Origin: Acinetobacter chengduensis
GTDB taxonomy: Bacteria > Pseudomonadota > Gammaproteobacteria > Pseudomonadales > Moraxellaceae
Assembly (NCBI RefSeq): GCF_003664645.1
Contig: NZ_RCHC01000002.1
Coordinates: 1 to 64,000, forward strand
Reading direction: 5' to 3'
DNA length: 64,000 nucleotides
Shown here: positions 49,453 through 59,944 of the stretch, in pieces
How positions within the stretch are numbered: position 1 is the first letter of the stretch
Layout: the number at the start of each line of letters is the position of its first letter
Notes under the pieces: generated by a model
What the model was told of the DNA's origin: nothing
Database searches by the model: none
What the model saw: the letters and a program-made list of their open reading frames with translations, nothing else
Translations under genes and position numbers: made by a program

Positions 49453-50036
49453 GCATCTAATGTGTGTAGGGCAATGTCTTCATTGCTCTTACATGCAAAT
49501 TAAAGATCAATTGATAAAAATAATAGTCATAAAAAAGATTAAAAATTTAAAAACTGTGATCTTGTTTGCACAATCAAAAGGGTCTTTATTAAATATCCCA
49601 AATAGTAGTGATTGTTGGCATTATGTACTTCTCATAAACTATCTGGTAGATGAAATGGCTTAATGCAGTGATTGGGACGAGTGGTGTTTGAAGAGTGAAT
49701 ACCATGTTATGTATTTGATATATTATATTTTTTAATCTCCAATGATCTTGCATTTGTAATTACGTAGAACTTTCGCAATTGCAATTTTTATCTTTTATAA
49801 TTATGGAGTTAATAATATTTTAAGGAATTTTGGCTAAAATAATTTTACTCAATGGTAAATTGATATTATCTTTTTAGCTTCAAAAGCTTAAGTTTTATTA
49901 ATTGATTCTTAAACTAAAATGATTTAAAAAAGAAACACTTTTTTAAAGTATTTATGTCTTAATTGTTAAATCAAACTGATGGTTCCTCCTAATAGTAGGC
50001 TACTGTTGATGCGGGCAATTAAAAGAAGAATATCTT
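49453..50036. other. AT-rich intergenic region between dut and algC
   Basis: These 584 AT-rich bases contain no supportable gene. A frame from 49391 to 49663 overlaps the end of dut, is lysine/isoleucine-rich and has no ribosome binding site. TATAAT at 49796-49801, with TTCGCA 18 bases upstream, is a possible promoter with a long leader to algC. A function for the rest is not visible. Confidence 0.5.
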
Positions 50037-52377
<2,341 letters not shown>

Positions 52378-52411
52378 GACTTTAAGATCGACTGTTATAA
52401 AGTAAGAACGT

Positions 52412-52440
52412 AAAAGCCCCATTTTGATGGGGCTTTTTTT
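52412..52440 (+). terminator. Terminator after argB
   Basis: AAAAGCCCCAT and ATGGGGCTTTT form a perfect stem with a TTTG loop, then more Ts. Confidence 0.92.
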
Positions 52441-52469
52441 GCACGATTAAATTGCAACAGAATGCGCAG

Positions 52470-52487
52470 TGGTCATGAAAATGTCAT
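52470..52487 (+). promoter_or_regulatory. Pho-box-like direct repeat upstream of olsB
   Basis: TGGTCATGAAAATGTCAT matches 14 of 18 positions of the PhoB consensus CTGTCATAAAACTGTCAT, with two GTCAT cores exactly 11 bases apart. TAGTGT at 52498 lies ten bases downstream, the right place for a -10, but is a weak match. Phosphate-starvation induction would fit the lipid gene that follows. Confidence 0.6.
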
Positions 52488-52535
52488 CGCGTTTACCTAG
52501 TGTAGAAAATAAGTCAAAACACTGAGGTTGTGCAC

Positions 52536-53327
52536 ATGTTGGATAAACTGAATCAGTACCGTCAAAATTTTAGCTTAGCCTTTAATAAAAAAAACCAAAA
52601 AGCAACGAGTTATAGTTTTGAGTGGGTCGAAGACTTAGCTGGCTTAAAACAAGTCCAAAAATTTAGAGCCACTCAATTCGCTGCACAGTTTGATTTAAAT
52701 TTTGAAAATGGTCTGGATCAAGATTTATATGATTTTAGTTGTGAACATGCTGTATTACGCGACAAAGTTACTCAAGAGATTGTGGCTTATACCCGTATTA
52801 AACGCTTAACAGGGGATGAATTAGCCACCCAAAGCTATAGTCAAAGTGAATTTGATATTGCCAGCCAATTAGGTCATTTAGACCATATTGTGGAAATTGG
52901 ACGAACCTGTGTGCATCCACGTTATCGTTCAGGCAAAGCATTATCTGTATTGTGGCTCAACTTACTGCCTAAAATTTTGTGGGAAATGAAAGCTAAGTAT
53001 GTCATTGGTTGCGTAAGTATTCGACTCAAAGGGAATGAAGCGCAAGCATATTACACCCATCAATTTATCCAAAACTTACAACAGGGCCTAAATGCTATAC
53101 AAGCAAAACCGTCCTATGAGCCTGCTTATCCTTCATTTAGTTTTGCTCAGGATGAGCGTATTCCAAAGTTATTTGATGTGTATTTAAAAATGCAGGCGAC
53201 TTTATCACAACAAGCATATTATGATCAGGACTTTAATTGCTTAGATTATTTTGTTTTTTTAGAAGTGAGTAAAATGGCGAAAAACTTTATTTTTCAGCAA
53301 AAAATCACTCAAAACTTATCAATATAG
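52536..53327 (+). CDS. olsB: OlsB-like ornithine/amino-acid N-acyltransferase (GNAT fold)
   Basis: The 263-residue product resembles OlsB, which attaches a 3-hydroxyacyl chain to ornithine in aminolipid synthesis. Family blocks visible are VQKFRATQFAAQFDL (near 40), DQDLYDFSCEHAVLRDK, VAYTRIKRL, SEFDIASQL, and the strongly conserved EIGRTCVHPRYRSGKALSVLW with VIGCVSI (given as consecutive motifs). The related autoinducer-synthase-like acetyltransferases share this core, so lipid synthesis is likely but not certain. An OlsA partner is not adjacent. GTG at 52530 is possible, but ATG at 52536 has GAGG 8 bases upstream. A Pho-box-like site lies 50 bases upstream. Confidence 0.7.
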   Translation: MLDKLNQYRQNFSLAFNKKNQKATSYSFEWVEDLAGLKQVQKFRATQFAAQFDLNFENGLDQDLYDFSCEHAVLRDKVTQEIVAYTRIKRLTGDELATQSYSQSEFDIASQLGHLDHIVEIGRTCVHPRYRSGKALSVLWLNLLPKILWEMKAKYVIGCVSIRLKGNEAQAYYTHQFIQNLQQGLNAIQAKPSYEPAYPSFSFAQDERIPKLFDVYLKMQATLSQQAYYDQDFNCLDYFVFLEVSKMAKNFIFQQKITQNLSI

Positions 53328-53416
53328 CGATAGCATAAAGGTTTTCTGATTTGTAATCGTTTCGGGACTCATGCAGAATAGCGTTATCATTGACCACGCT
53401 TATGATGATGACGCTT

Positions 53417-54265
53417 ATGTGCCAGCTGTTAGGGATGAATTGTGCGACACCAACGGATATTACCTTTTCTTTCCGTGGTTTTTCTCAACGTGCAGGTATT
53501 ACATCAGATCATTGTGATGGTTTTGGTATCGCTTTTTTTGAAGATAAAGCTTGCCGTTTATTTGTAGATAATCAATCCGCTGTTGAATCGCCTATTGCGG
53601 AATTAGTTCGTAATTATCCGATTAAATCACGCAATGTGATTGCACATATTCGAAAAGCGACTCAAGGCAAAATCAATCTCGAAAATTCCCACCCTTTTAG
53701 TCGTGAGTTATGGGGGCGCCAATGGATTTTTGCCCATAATGGCGATTTGCATGATTTTTCACCTGAATTAGCGGGGCGTTTTACTCCTGTAGGGAATACG
53801 GATAGCGAATTGGCTTTTTGTTATTTGCTCGAGCAATTGGTTAAACGCTTTGGGTATGAAGAACCAAGTTTAGATCAAGTCTTTGATGTGTTAATCGAAA
53901 TTTCCCCTCAAATTGCTGAACACGGCACATTTAACTTTTGTTTATCCAATGGTCAAGCTTTGTTTAGCTACGCCATTACTAAATTACATTGGTTGGTGCG
54001 TGAGTACCCATTTCAACCCGCGCAGTTAATTGATTTAGATGTAGAAGTAGATTTTAGTGAAGTGACCACTGCAGAGGACCGTGTGGCGGTGATTACCACC
54101 GAGCCTTTAACCCAAAATGAAGTTTGGACAGCATTTAAACCCGGTGAAATGATTTTATTTCAGCATGGGCAACCTATTCGGCATGCAATGAGTGAAATTG
54201 CACGCTTAGAACGTGAGCGTTTAGACCCTTCTTTAAAACGTGTGACTTTAGCTGATCAGTATTAA
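53417..54265 (+). CDS. Class II glutamine amidotransferase, YafJ type
   Basis: The 282-residue product is an N-terminal nucleophile amidotransferase domain standing alone, as in E. coli YafJ. The start at 53417 gives MCQLLGMNCATPTDITFSF, placing the catalytic cysteine at position 2 as required; an upstream in-frame ATG at 53390 would bury it. CDGFGIAFF, HIRKATQG, NSHPFSR, FAHNGDL and GNTDSELAF are the expected glutamine-binding and oxyanion motifs. No synthetase domain is present, and the acceptor substrate is unknown. The ribosome binding site is weak. Confidence 0.85.
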   Translation: MCQLLGMNCATPTDITFSFRGFSQRAGITSDHCDGFGIAFFEDKACRLFVDNQSAVESPIAELVRNYPIKSRNVIAHIRKATQGKINLENSHPFSRELWGRQWIFAHNGDLHDFSPELAGRFTPVGNTDSELAFCYLLEQLVKRFGYEEPSLDQVFDVLIEISPQIAEHGTFNFCLSNGQALFSYAITKLHWLVREYPFQPAQLIDLDVEVDFSEVTTAEDRVAVITTEPLTQNEVWTAFKPGEMILFQHGQPIRHAMSEIARLERERLDPSLKRVTLADQY

Positions 54266-54544
54266 TGGCATCATAGATTCAAAATTAATGATCTATATAT
54301 TTTTAAACAATTGTTTTTTTTGAAAAATAGATGCGATTATTTATATGATTTATACTCAAATTGATTAAAAAATATCTTACTCTTATGGTCAGGTTTAAAT
54401 ATTAAAATAAGAATAAACAATAACTTAAAATTTTTTACTATAAATACTTATAATCCCGAGTAAATCGCTTTATTTTTATTTAATCTATTTCTCTATATGA
54501 TTAATTTTATGTGATAAATAATTCAAAAGTGGTAGGTGGTCGTA

Positions 54545-55000
54545 ATGAAAATGAAATGGATCCCAGAATATAATACTGGCATTGATGTGATTGACGATCA
54601 GCATAAACGTATTCTTGATTATATTAATGAAATTGATGCTGTAGATGCCAATACGGATCGTGCACGTATTCAAGAAGTACTCAATAATATTGTTGACTAT
54701 ACACAGTCTCATTTTACTTTTGAAGAATCTCTTCAAGAAGAAGCAGGTTATAAATATCGTGTACCACATAAACGTGTACATGACTTATTTATTAAAAAAA
54801 TTGAGTCATATCGTGATCGCTTTAATATGGGTCATGCGATTGAAGCTGAACTTCATGAAGTATTATCTAAATGGTTGATCAATCATATTCAGCACGATGA
54901 TGCAGATTATGTGGGTGCCGTAAAAGAAAATATGATGGGCATTATTAAAGAAAAAGAACAGAAAAAAGGTAAAAACTGGTTCGCTCGCTTCTTCTCATAA
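54545..55000 (+). CDS. Bacteriohemerythrin
   Basis: The 151-residue protein binds O2 at a non-haem di-iron site. All seven ligands are visible: His20 (DDQHKRI), His56 and Glu60 (SHFTFEE), His75 and His79 (PHKRVHD), His114 and Asp119 (NHIQHDD). The protein opens with WIPEYNTGIDVIDDQH, the family pattern, and has a basic C-terminal extension ending KKGKNWFARFF that could touch the membrane. ATG at 54545 has AGGTGG upstream; 54551 is an alternative. The role may be oxygen storage or sensing. No nearby gene points to a partner. Confidence 0.92.
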   Translation: MKMKWIPEYNTGIDVIDDQHKRILDYINEIDAVDANTDRARIQEVLNNIVDYTQSHFTFEESLQEEAGYKYRVPHKRVHDLFIKKIESYRDRFNMGHAIEAELHEVLSKWLINHIQHDDADYVGAVKENMMGIIKEKEQKKGKNWFARFFS

Positions 55001-55051
55001 TTAAAGATGAACGAGATAAGAAGAACTAAAATCTAATAATGATTTTGCGCA

Positions 55052-55080
55052 GCAAATCACCGTAAGGTGGTTTGCTTTTT
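55052..55080 (+). terminator. Terminator after the bacteriohemerythrin gene
   Basis: GCAAATCACC pairs with GGTGGTTTGC (one mismatch or G-U) around a GTAA loop, then five Ts. It overlaps the first codons of the open frame at 55067, so that frame cannot start there. Confidence 0.8.
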
Positions 55081-55141
55081 GTTTTTGATTTTCCAGACAG
55101 AGCAGGGCAAAATAGCGCTAGCTTTTTTAAAGGAACGCCTC

Positions 55142-56224
55142 ATGCAGGATAATGCTATGTCAAAATGGTTATCGCCTCTGATGGCTTTTTGTGTCTCGTT
55201 TATTATTATTGCGACTCTTGCGCCAATAACGGGTATTCAAATTGACCGTCAGCTAGATTTCTGGTTGCTCTGGCTTGCAACAATGCTCATATTAGCATTG
55301 CCATTGTGCTATTTAGAAATCGCACTTGCCAAACGCTCAAATACCACCGCTTTACAAGCATTATCTAGATTAACACGCGATGCAGATGCATCTGCAAAAT
55401 GGCGTTTGGTAGGCTGGTTGGCCGCTGTGTTTATTCCATTCTTGGTGGGTGGAGTATTATTTAATATCAGCCAACTTTTACAATATACAGCGCTTCCTGC
55501 GGTATCAATACAGATTGTATTTGTCGCTCTAGCGGTATTGGCCATTGTGTTGTCCTTTATCCCACGTCAAATTACAGTGTTATTAACTGCAATTGGTGTA
55601 CTGGCTTCGCTGGTCTTGGCCAATGTGGTGGGTACAGAACTTCCAGCATGGCACGTTACGCCAGTTGAATTTAGTGAATGGGGAAGTGCAACGGTACTAG
55701 CTTTAGTCGCTAGTGGTTTAGGATTGGGCCTGTATTGGCAAAGTAGTTTATTGGCGTCTCAAAGCCAAAGCTCGGCAACACAATCTGCATTACCTATTTG
55801 GTTTGCACAATTGCTTGCAGTGATTGCATTTGGCTTCTTTGCAGTGAAAACCAACATACCTGCATACGCATTGGCATTTGGTTCTACCATGTTTGCAGGC
55901 TTATTGCTGAATTTAGCGCGTGAACAATTACATCAGCGTCAAATTGCGATGCCTATACAGTGGCTGGTGTTACTTATTCCTGTATTTATTTGGGCTATTC
56001 CAAGTATTGGTGCAATTTTCAATACTGTGCTGATTCTTTGGGGCTTACTGATTTGTCTGGTATACGCAGTTTTTGTGGGCTGGATTATGAAAATTAGCCA
56101 TCTGCGTAAAGCGCTGAATTTTTCCAATGAAGCGTTTTATAATATTTGGCGTATAGCCGTGCGAATTGTTATTCCACTGTCGATTGTGTTGGCGATTGTG
56201 GCCGTATTGGGTCAGATGTTCTAA
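55142..56224 (+). CDS. Divergent SNF/NSS-like membrane transporter
   Basis: The 360-residue product has about ten membrane helices and looks like a shortened, divergent relative of the neurotransmitter:sodium symporter (SNF) family. LILALPLCYLEIALAKRS after helix 2 and WRLVGWLAAVFIPFLV resemble the NSS segments around helices 2-3, and YNIWRIAVRIVIPLSIVLAI resembles the last NSS helix. The typical N-terminal glycine-rich substrate and sodium motif is not recognisable, so transport activity is uncertain. ATG at 55142 has AAGGAA upstream and lies past a terminator. The stop codon overlaps the rnfH start (TAATG), indicating a coupled pair. Confidence 0.6.
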   Translation: MQDNAMSKWLSPLMAFCVSFIIIATLAPITGIQIDRQLDFWLLWLATMLILALPLCYLEIALAKRSNTTALQALSRLTRDADASAKWRLVGWLAAVFIPFLVGGVLFNISQLLQYTALPAVSIQIVFVALAVLAIVLSFIPRQITVLLTAIGVLASLVLANVVGTELPAWHVTPVEFSEWGSATVLALVASGLGLGLYWQSSLLASQSQSSATQSALPIWFAQLLAVIAFGFFAVKTNIPAYALAFGSTMFAGLLLNLAREQLHQRQIAMPIQWLVLLIPVFIWAIPSIGAIFNTVLILWGLLICLVYAVFVGWIMKISHLRKALNFSNEAFYNIWRIAVRIVIPLSIVLAIVAVLGQMF

Positions 56225-56547
56225 TGGCAGTACAAAAAATTTGGGTGGCTTATGCAAGCCAAACAGAACAGTTTCATATTGCTGTACCCTTCACTGAAGG
56301 CATGACTGCTTTAGAGGCGATTCGCCTCAGTGAGATTGAGAAAAAAACAGAGTTACCAGAAAATCTACAACTGGGAATTTTTGGTGTACGTTTAAAAGAC
56401 CATCAACAACCATTACAGGCGGGTGATCGTGTTGAGATTTATCGTGCTTTAACGATTAATCCAAAAGAGATCCGCCGTAATCGGGCTGCAAAAAATCCAG
56501 TGAGCCGTTATTGTCGCGGAAATCGCTTTAAACAATTATGGTCATGA
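56224..56547 (+). CDS. rnfH: RnfH family ubiquitin-like protein
   Basis: The 107-residue product belongs to the RnfH/YfjF family with a beta-grasp fold. IWVAYASQTEQFHIAV at the start, GMTALEAIRLS, LGIFGVRLKDHQQPLQAGDRVEIYRAL (seen as adjacent blocks) and the closing DPKEIRR-like NPKEIRRNRA are characteristic. The role is unclear; the name comes from some rnf operons. In many gammaproteobacteria it lies beside bamE and fur, as here. Its start overlaps the stop of the upstream transporter gene. Confidence 0.85.
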   Translation: MAVQKIWVAYASQTEQFHIAVPFTEGMTALEAIRLSEIEKKTELPENLQLGIFGVRLKDHQQPLQAGDRVEIYRALTINPKEIRRNRAAKNPVSRYCRGNRFKQLWS

Positions 56548-56550
56548 AAA

Positions 56551-56578
56551 AAACCCCTCAATTGAGGGGTTTATTTTT
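56551..56578. terminator. Bidirectional terminator between rnfH and bamE
   Basis: AAACCCCTCAA/TTGAGGGGTTT is a perfect 22-base palindrome at 56551-56572, flanked by As and Ts, serving two convergent genes. Confidence 0.88.
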
Positions 56579-56590
56579 ATCTGAAACGAA

Positions 56591-56989
56591 TTATAGTGGT
56601 GGGGCAGTTAAAATTGCTTCCTTAGAACCAGGTAAGCCTGGTTGCGATTCTGGAATAGTGTCTAAACCTTCGATTTTTTCGACAATGCCGTTTTGGTTAA
56701 AATAGACTTTTAAATGTTGACCAGATGCAGCAGGAATCTTCGCTTTTTTAGCATAGGTTCCTGGGGTATAATTGTAGATGTAGTCCCAGCGCAAAGGATT
56801 CATTGGATCTGTAATGGTTGGGCTGCCAAGCACAAAACGAACTTGTTGGAATGTCATACCCACTTGGATTTTTGATGCTTGCGCCTTGGTTAATGGCGTT
56901 CCTTGTGGAATATCAACTTTATAAACGCCCAAGGTTGAACAGCCTACGAGCAATGAAGTGACGAACAACGTCAGCATGATTTTTTGCAT
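56591..56989 (-). CDS. bamE: Outer membrane assembly lipoprotein BamE (SmpA/OmlA)
   Basis: BamE is the small lipoprotein of the BAM complex that inserts beta-barrel proteins in the outer membrane. The 132-residue precursor has a lipobox LLVGC with lipidated Cys17, then YKVDIPQGTPLTKAQASKIQVGMT (blocks), VRFVLGSP and WDYIYNY, all family hallmarks. The C-terminus is a proline-rich tail. It is divergent from fur with a 112-base intergenic region, as in Pseudomonas (omlA-fur). Confidence 0.93.
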   Translation of the reverse strand: MQKIMLTLFVTSLLVGCSTLGVYKVDIPQGTPLTKAQASKIQVGMTFQQVRFVLGSPTITDPMNPLRWDYIYNYTPGTYAKKAKIPAASGQHLKVYFNQNGIVEKIEGLDTIPESQPGLPGSKEAILTAPPL

Positions 56990-57101
56990 TTTGCTACACT
57001 ATCCCAAATTAATTATGATGCATTTGATCCAAGGATAGATCATACTGCATCTAAAGTTTGTTGCCTATTCCAACTTTAATTTTGTTGAGAGACCTTTTTT
57101 C

Positions 57102-57539
57102 ATGCCAATATCAAACCAAGATTTACGCAAAGCTGGACTTAAAGTTACGCTTCCACGAATTAAAATATTGGAATTACTCGAAAATTCAAGACAACATCAT
57201 TTAAGCGCGGAAGATATTTATAAGACTTTACTTGAACAAGGTGAAGATGTGGGTTTAGCAACTGTGTATCGCGTGTTAACACAGTTTGAAGCTGCGGGTA
57301 TTATTCAACGTCATCATTTTGAAAATAATCATTCTGTATTTGAGATTATGCAAGAAGATCACCACGATCATATCGTGTGCCAAAACTGCAACAAAGTGGT
57401 CGAGTTTACCAATGATGTGATTGAACACGAACAGCACGAAGTAGCGAAAAAATTCGGTTTCGAACTAACAGGCCATTCATTAAATTTATATGGCTACTGC
57501 GATGCGCCAGAATGCCAAGAGGCATACCGTAAAAAATAA
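57102..57539 (+). CDS. fur: Ferric uptake regulator Fur
   Basis: The 145-residue metalloregulator represses iron-uptake genes when loaded with Fe2+. The N-terminal winged helix has GLKVTLPRIKILELL, and the recognition region is GLATVYRVLTQFEAAGI. The dimerisation and metal-binding part has HHDHIVC at 87-93 (Cys93, Cys96 in CxxC) and a second cysteine pair near the C-terminus (YCDAPEC). I saw no clear Fur box in the 112 bases before it. A 38-base palindromic terminator follows. Confidence 0.96.
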   Translation: MPISNQDLRKAGLKVTLPRIKILELLENSRQHHLSAEDIYKTLLEQGEDVGLATVYRVLTQFEAAGIIQRHHFENNHSVFEIMQEDHHDHIVCQNCNKVVEFTNDVIEHEQHEVAKKFGFELTGHSLNLYGYCDAPECQEAYRKK

Positions 57540-57587
57540 TGGCAAATTAGAGTTTGGTTTATCCTTGAGGTAAAGCAAATCTACTGA

Positions 57588-57625
57588 GCATAACAAAAGG
57601 CTGATATATCAGCCTTTTGTTATGC
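57588..57625. terminator. 38-base perfect palindrome, bidirectional terminator
   Basis: The 38 bases are a perfect inverted repeat with no loop: arms GCATAACAAAAGGCTGATA and its exact complement. The inner part AAAAGGCTGAT/ATCAGCCTTTT acts as a terminator for fur and the convergent pilU. The perfect extension into the outer arms (GCATAAC/GTTATGC) is more than a terminator needs. Confidence 0.9.
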
Positions 57626-57654
57626 TTTAATTTAGAGCTTAACAAAATTACAGC

Positions 57655-58776
57655 TTAAACTTGACCATCGAAGGTAATGTTCGTGCTGGCATTCATTAAG
57701 CGATCTCCGCCTTCTTCAGACAATTTAATTTGTAGACGTAGGTCGTTTGGCGAATCGGCGTGTTTGAGCGCATCTTTGTAGCTAATTTGTTTGGCTTTAT
57801 AAAGGTCAAACAGTGCTTGGTCAAAGGTTTGCATGCCTAATTCGCGTGAACGTTTCATGAGGTCTTTAATCTCATGCACATCACCTTTACGAATCATGTC
57901 TGAAATTAACGGAGAGTTAATCAGAATTTCAATCGCGGCACGGCGAGAGTTACCGTCAATGGTTGGAATCAGTTGTTGCGCCACCACGGCTTTGAGGTTT
58001 AAAGATAAATCCATAAACAACTGGTTATGACGATCTGCTTCAAAAAAGTGAATGATACGATCAAGTGCTTGGTTGGCGTTGTTGGCATGCAGTGTTGCAA
58101 ATACCAAGTGACCCGTTTCCGCAAAGGCTATCGCGTAATCCATAGTTTCACGCGAACGAATCTCACCAATCAAAATTACATCTGGTGCCTGACGCAGGGT
58201 ATTTTTGAGTGCAATTTCAAAAGAATCAGTGTCAATACCCACTTCACGCTGGGTAATAATGCAACCTTGATGCTCGTGTACAAATTCAATTGGGTCTTCA
58301 ATGGTGATGATGTGACCTTTTGAGTTTTGATTACGATAGCCCACCAGCGATGCAAGTGAGGTCGATTTACCTGTACCTGTTGCACCCACAAAAATGATAA
58401 TACCGCGTTTTGTCATCGCCAATTCTTTTAAAATTGGTGGTAACTTTAGCTGCTCCATCGTTGGAATGATGGTTTCAATACGACGCAACACCATGCCAGG
58501 TTCATCACGTTGCTGAAATGCACTAACACGAAAACGTGCGGACTTAGACGGGTTACTAATCGCAAAGTTACATTCACGCGTTTCAGCAAATTCTTTACGT
58601 TGTTTATCCGACATAATTGCATTTAAAAGCTGGCCGACAGTTGAACCTGGTAACTTAGTTGAACCAATAGGTACAATTTGACCATTAATTTTCATGGACG
58701 GCTCGACATCTGCTGTAATAAAAAGGTCAGAGGCCTTTTTTTCCACCATAAAGTCGAGCAAACCGTTAAAATCCAT
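57655..58776 (-). CDS. pilU: Type IV pilus ATPase PilU
   Basis: PilU is a PilT-like hexameric ATPase that assists pilus retraction. The 373-residue product has an N-terminal PAS-like domain, Walker A VGATGTGKST (130-139), the Asp box TIEDPIEFVHEHQGCIITQREVG (blocks), Walker B ILIGEIRS, and the His box ETGHLVFATLHA. The C-terminal tail is longer than in PilT. It lies 31 bases downstream of pilT on the same strand, the usual pilTU order. Confidence 0.95.
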   Translation of the reverse strand: MDFNGLLDFMVEKKASDLFITADVEPSMKINGQIVPIGSTKLPGSTVGQLLNAIMSDKQRKEFAETRECNFAISNPSKSARFRVSAFQQRDEPGMVLRRIETIIPTMEQLKLPPILKELAMTKRGIIIFVGATGTGKSTSLASLVGYRNQNSKGHIITIEDPIEFVHEHQGCIITQREVGIDTDSFEIALKNTLRQAPDVILIGEIRSRETMDYAIAFAETGHLVFATLHANNANQALDRIIHFFEADRHNQLFMDLSLNLKAVVAQQLIPTIDGNSRRAAIEILINSPLISDMIRKGDVHEIKDLMKRSRELGMQTFDQALFDLYKAKQISYKDALKHADSPNDLRLQIKLSEEGGDRLMNASTNITFDGQV

Positions 58777-58807
58777 AAATTTTCCCCAATTAATATACGT
58801 CTAATTT

Positions 58808-59845
58808 TTATAAGAAAGATTCTGGCTGTTTTGCTGCTGTACGTGCAGTTTGTGGGCTAATAATGCCTTTAGAAACTAAAGTTTTTAAGCTTTGATCTAA
58901 TGTGGTCATGCCGTAGTTGGCACCAGTTTGAATTGCCGAGTACATCTGAGCGACTTTGTTTTCACGAATCAAGTTACGGATTGCAGGAATACCGATCATG
59001 ATTTCATGCGCTGCCACACGGCCACCACCATTTTTCTTGAGTAGTGTTTGTGAAATAACGGCTTGCAGTGATTCAGATAACATGGCACGAACCATGTCTT
59101 TTTCTTCAGCAGGGAATACGTCAATCACACGGTCAATGGTTTTAGCCGCAGATGTGGTGTGTAGCGTACCAAAGACTAAGTGACCAGTTTCAGCCGCTGT
59201 AAGTGCTAAACGAATCGTTTCAAGGTCACGCATCTCACCGACCAAGATAATGTCAGGGTCTTCACGTAGTGCAGAACGCAGTGCTTCGTTAAAGCCGTGG
59301 GTATCGCGATGCACTTCACGTTGGTTAATCAAACATTTTTTTGATTGGTGTACAAATTCGATTGGATCTTCGACCGTTAAAATATGGTCATAGCGGTTGT
59401 CATTGATGTAATCCATCATGGCTGCCAGTGTGGTCGATTTACCCGAACCAGTAGGCCCAGTCACCAACACAATACCGCGTGGATATTCACAAATCTCTTT
59501 AAAGATTTGTCCCATGCCTAAGTCTTCCATAGAAAGTACTTTTGATGGAATGGTACGGAATACTGCACCAGCACCACGGTTTTGGTTAAATGCGTTCACA
59601 CGGAAACGTGCTACGCCTGGAACTTCAAATGAAAAGTCTGTTTCCAGTTTTTCTTCATAATCACGGCGTTGTTTGTCATTCATAATGTCGTACACCAACT
59701 TGTGTACTTCTTTATGTTCTAATGCTGGCAAGTTAATACGACGAACTTCACCATCCACACGGATCAGTGGTGGCATACCTGCTGATAAGTGTAAGTCTGA
59801 AGCACCATTTTTAGCCGAAAATGCCAATAATTCTGTGATATCCAT
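58808..59845 (-). CDS. pilT: Type IV pilus retraction ATPase PilT
   Basis: PilT powers pilus retraction, needed for twitching motility and DNA uptake. The 345-residue product starts MDITELLAFSAKNGASDLHL and has Walker A GPTGSGKST (130-138), the Asp box, Walker B ILVGEMRD, the His box ETGHLVFGTLHTTSA, and the AIRNLIRE motif near residue 285 that is essential for retraction in P. aeruginosa PilT. It is divergent from yggS, the same context as in Pseudomonas. Confidence 0.96.
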   Translation of the reverse strand: MDITELLAFSAKNGASDLHLSAGMPPLIRVDGEVRRINLPALEHKEVHKLVYDIMNDKQRRDYEEKLETDFSFEVPGVARFRVNAFNQNRGAGAVFRTIPSKVLSMEDLGMGQIFKEICEYPRGIVLVTGPTGSGKSTTLAAMMDYINDNRYDHILTVEDPIEFVHQSKKCLINQREVHRDTHGFNEALRSALREDPDIILVGEMRDLETIRLALTAAETGHLVFGTLHTTSAAKTIDRVIDVFPAEEKDMVRAMLSESLQAVISQTLLKKNGGGRVAAHEIMIGIPAIRNLIRENKVAQMYSAIQTGANYGMTTLDQSLKTLVSKGIISPQTARTAAKQPESFL

Positions 59846-59944
59846 AAAATCCCCGAGTACGTCTAAATCTTAATTATTTTGGTAGAATAATAAGGCTTTC
59901 CCTCAGCTTAACCAACTGTTAGTTAAAGGGCAAAGGAAAAAAAG

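Noticed and set aside
49391..49663. 90-codon frame overlapping the end of dut
   Set aside because: AT-driven composition (Lys, Ile), no start signal, and overlap with dut.
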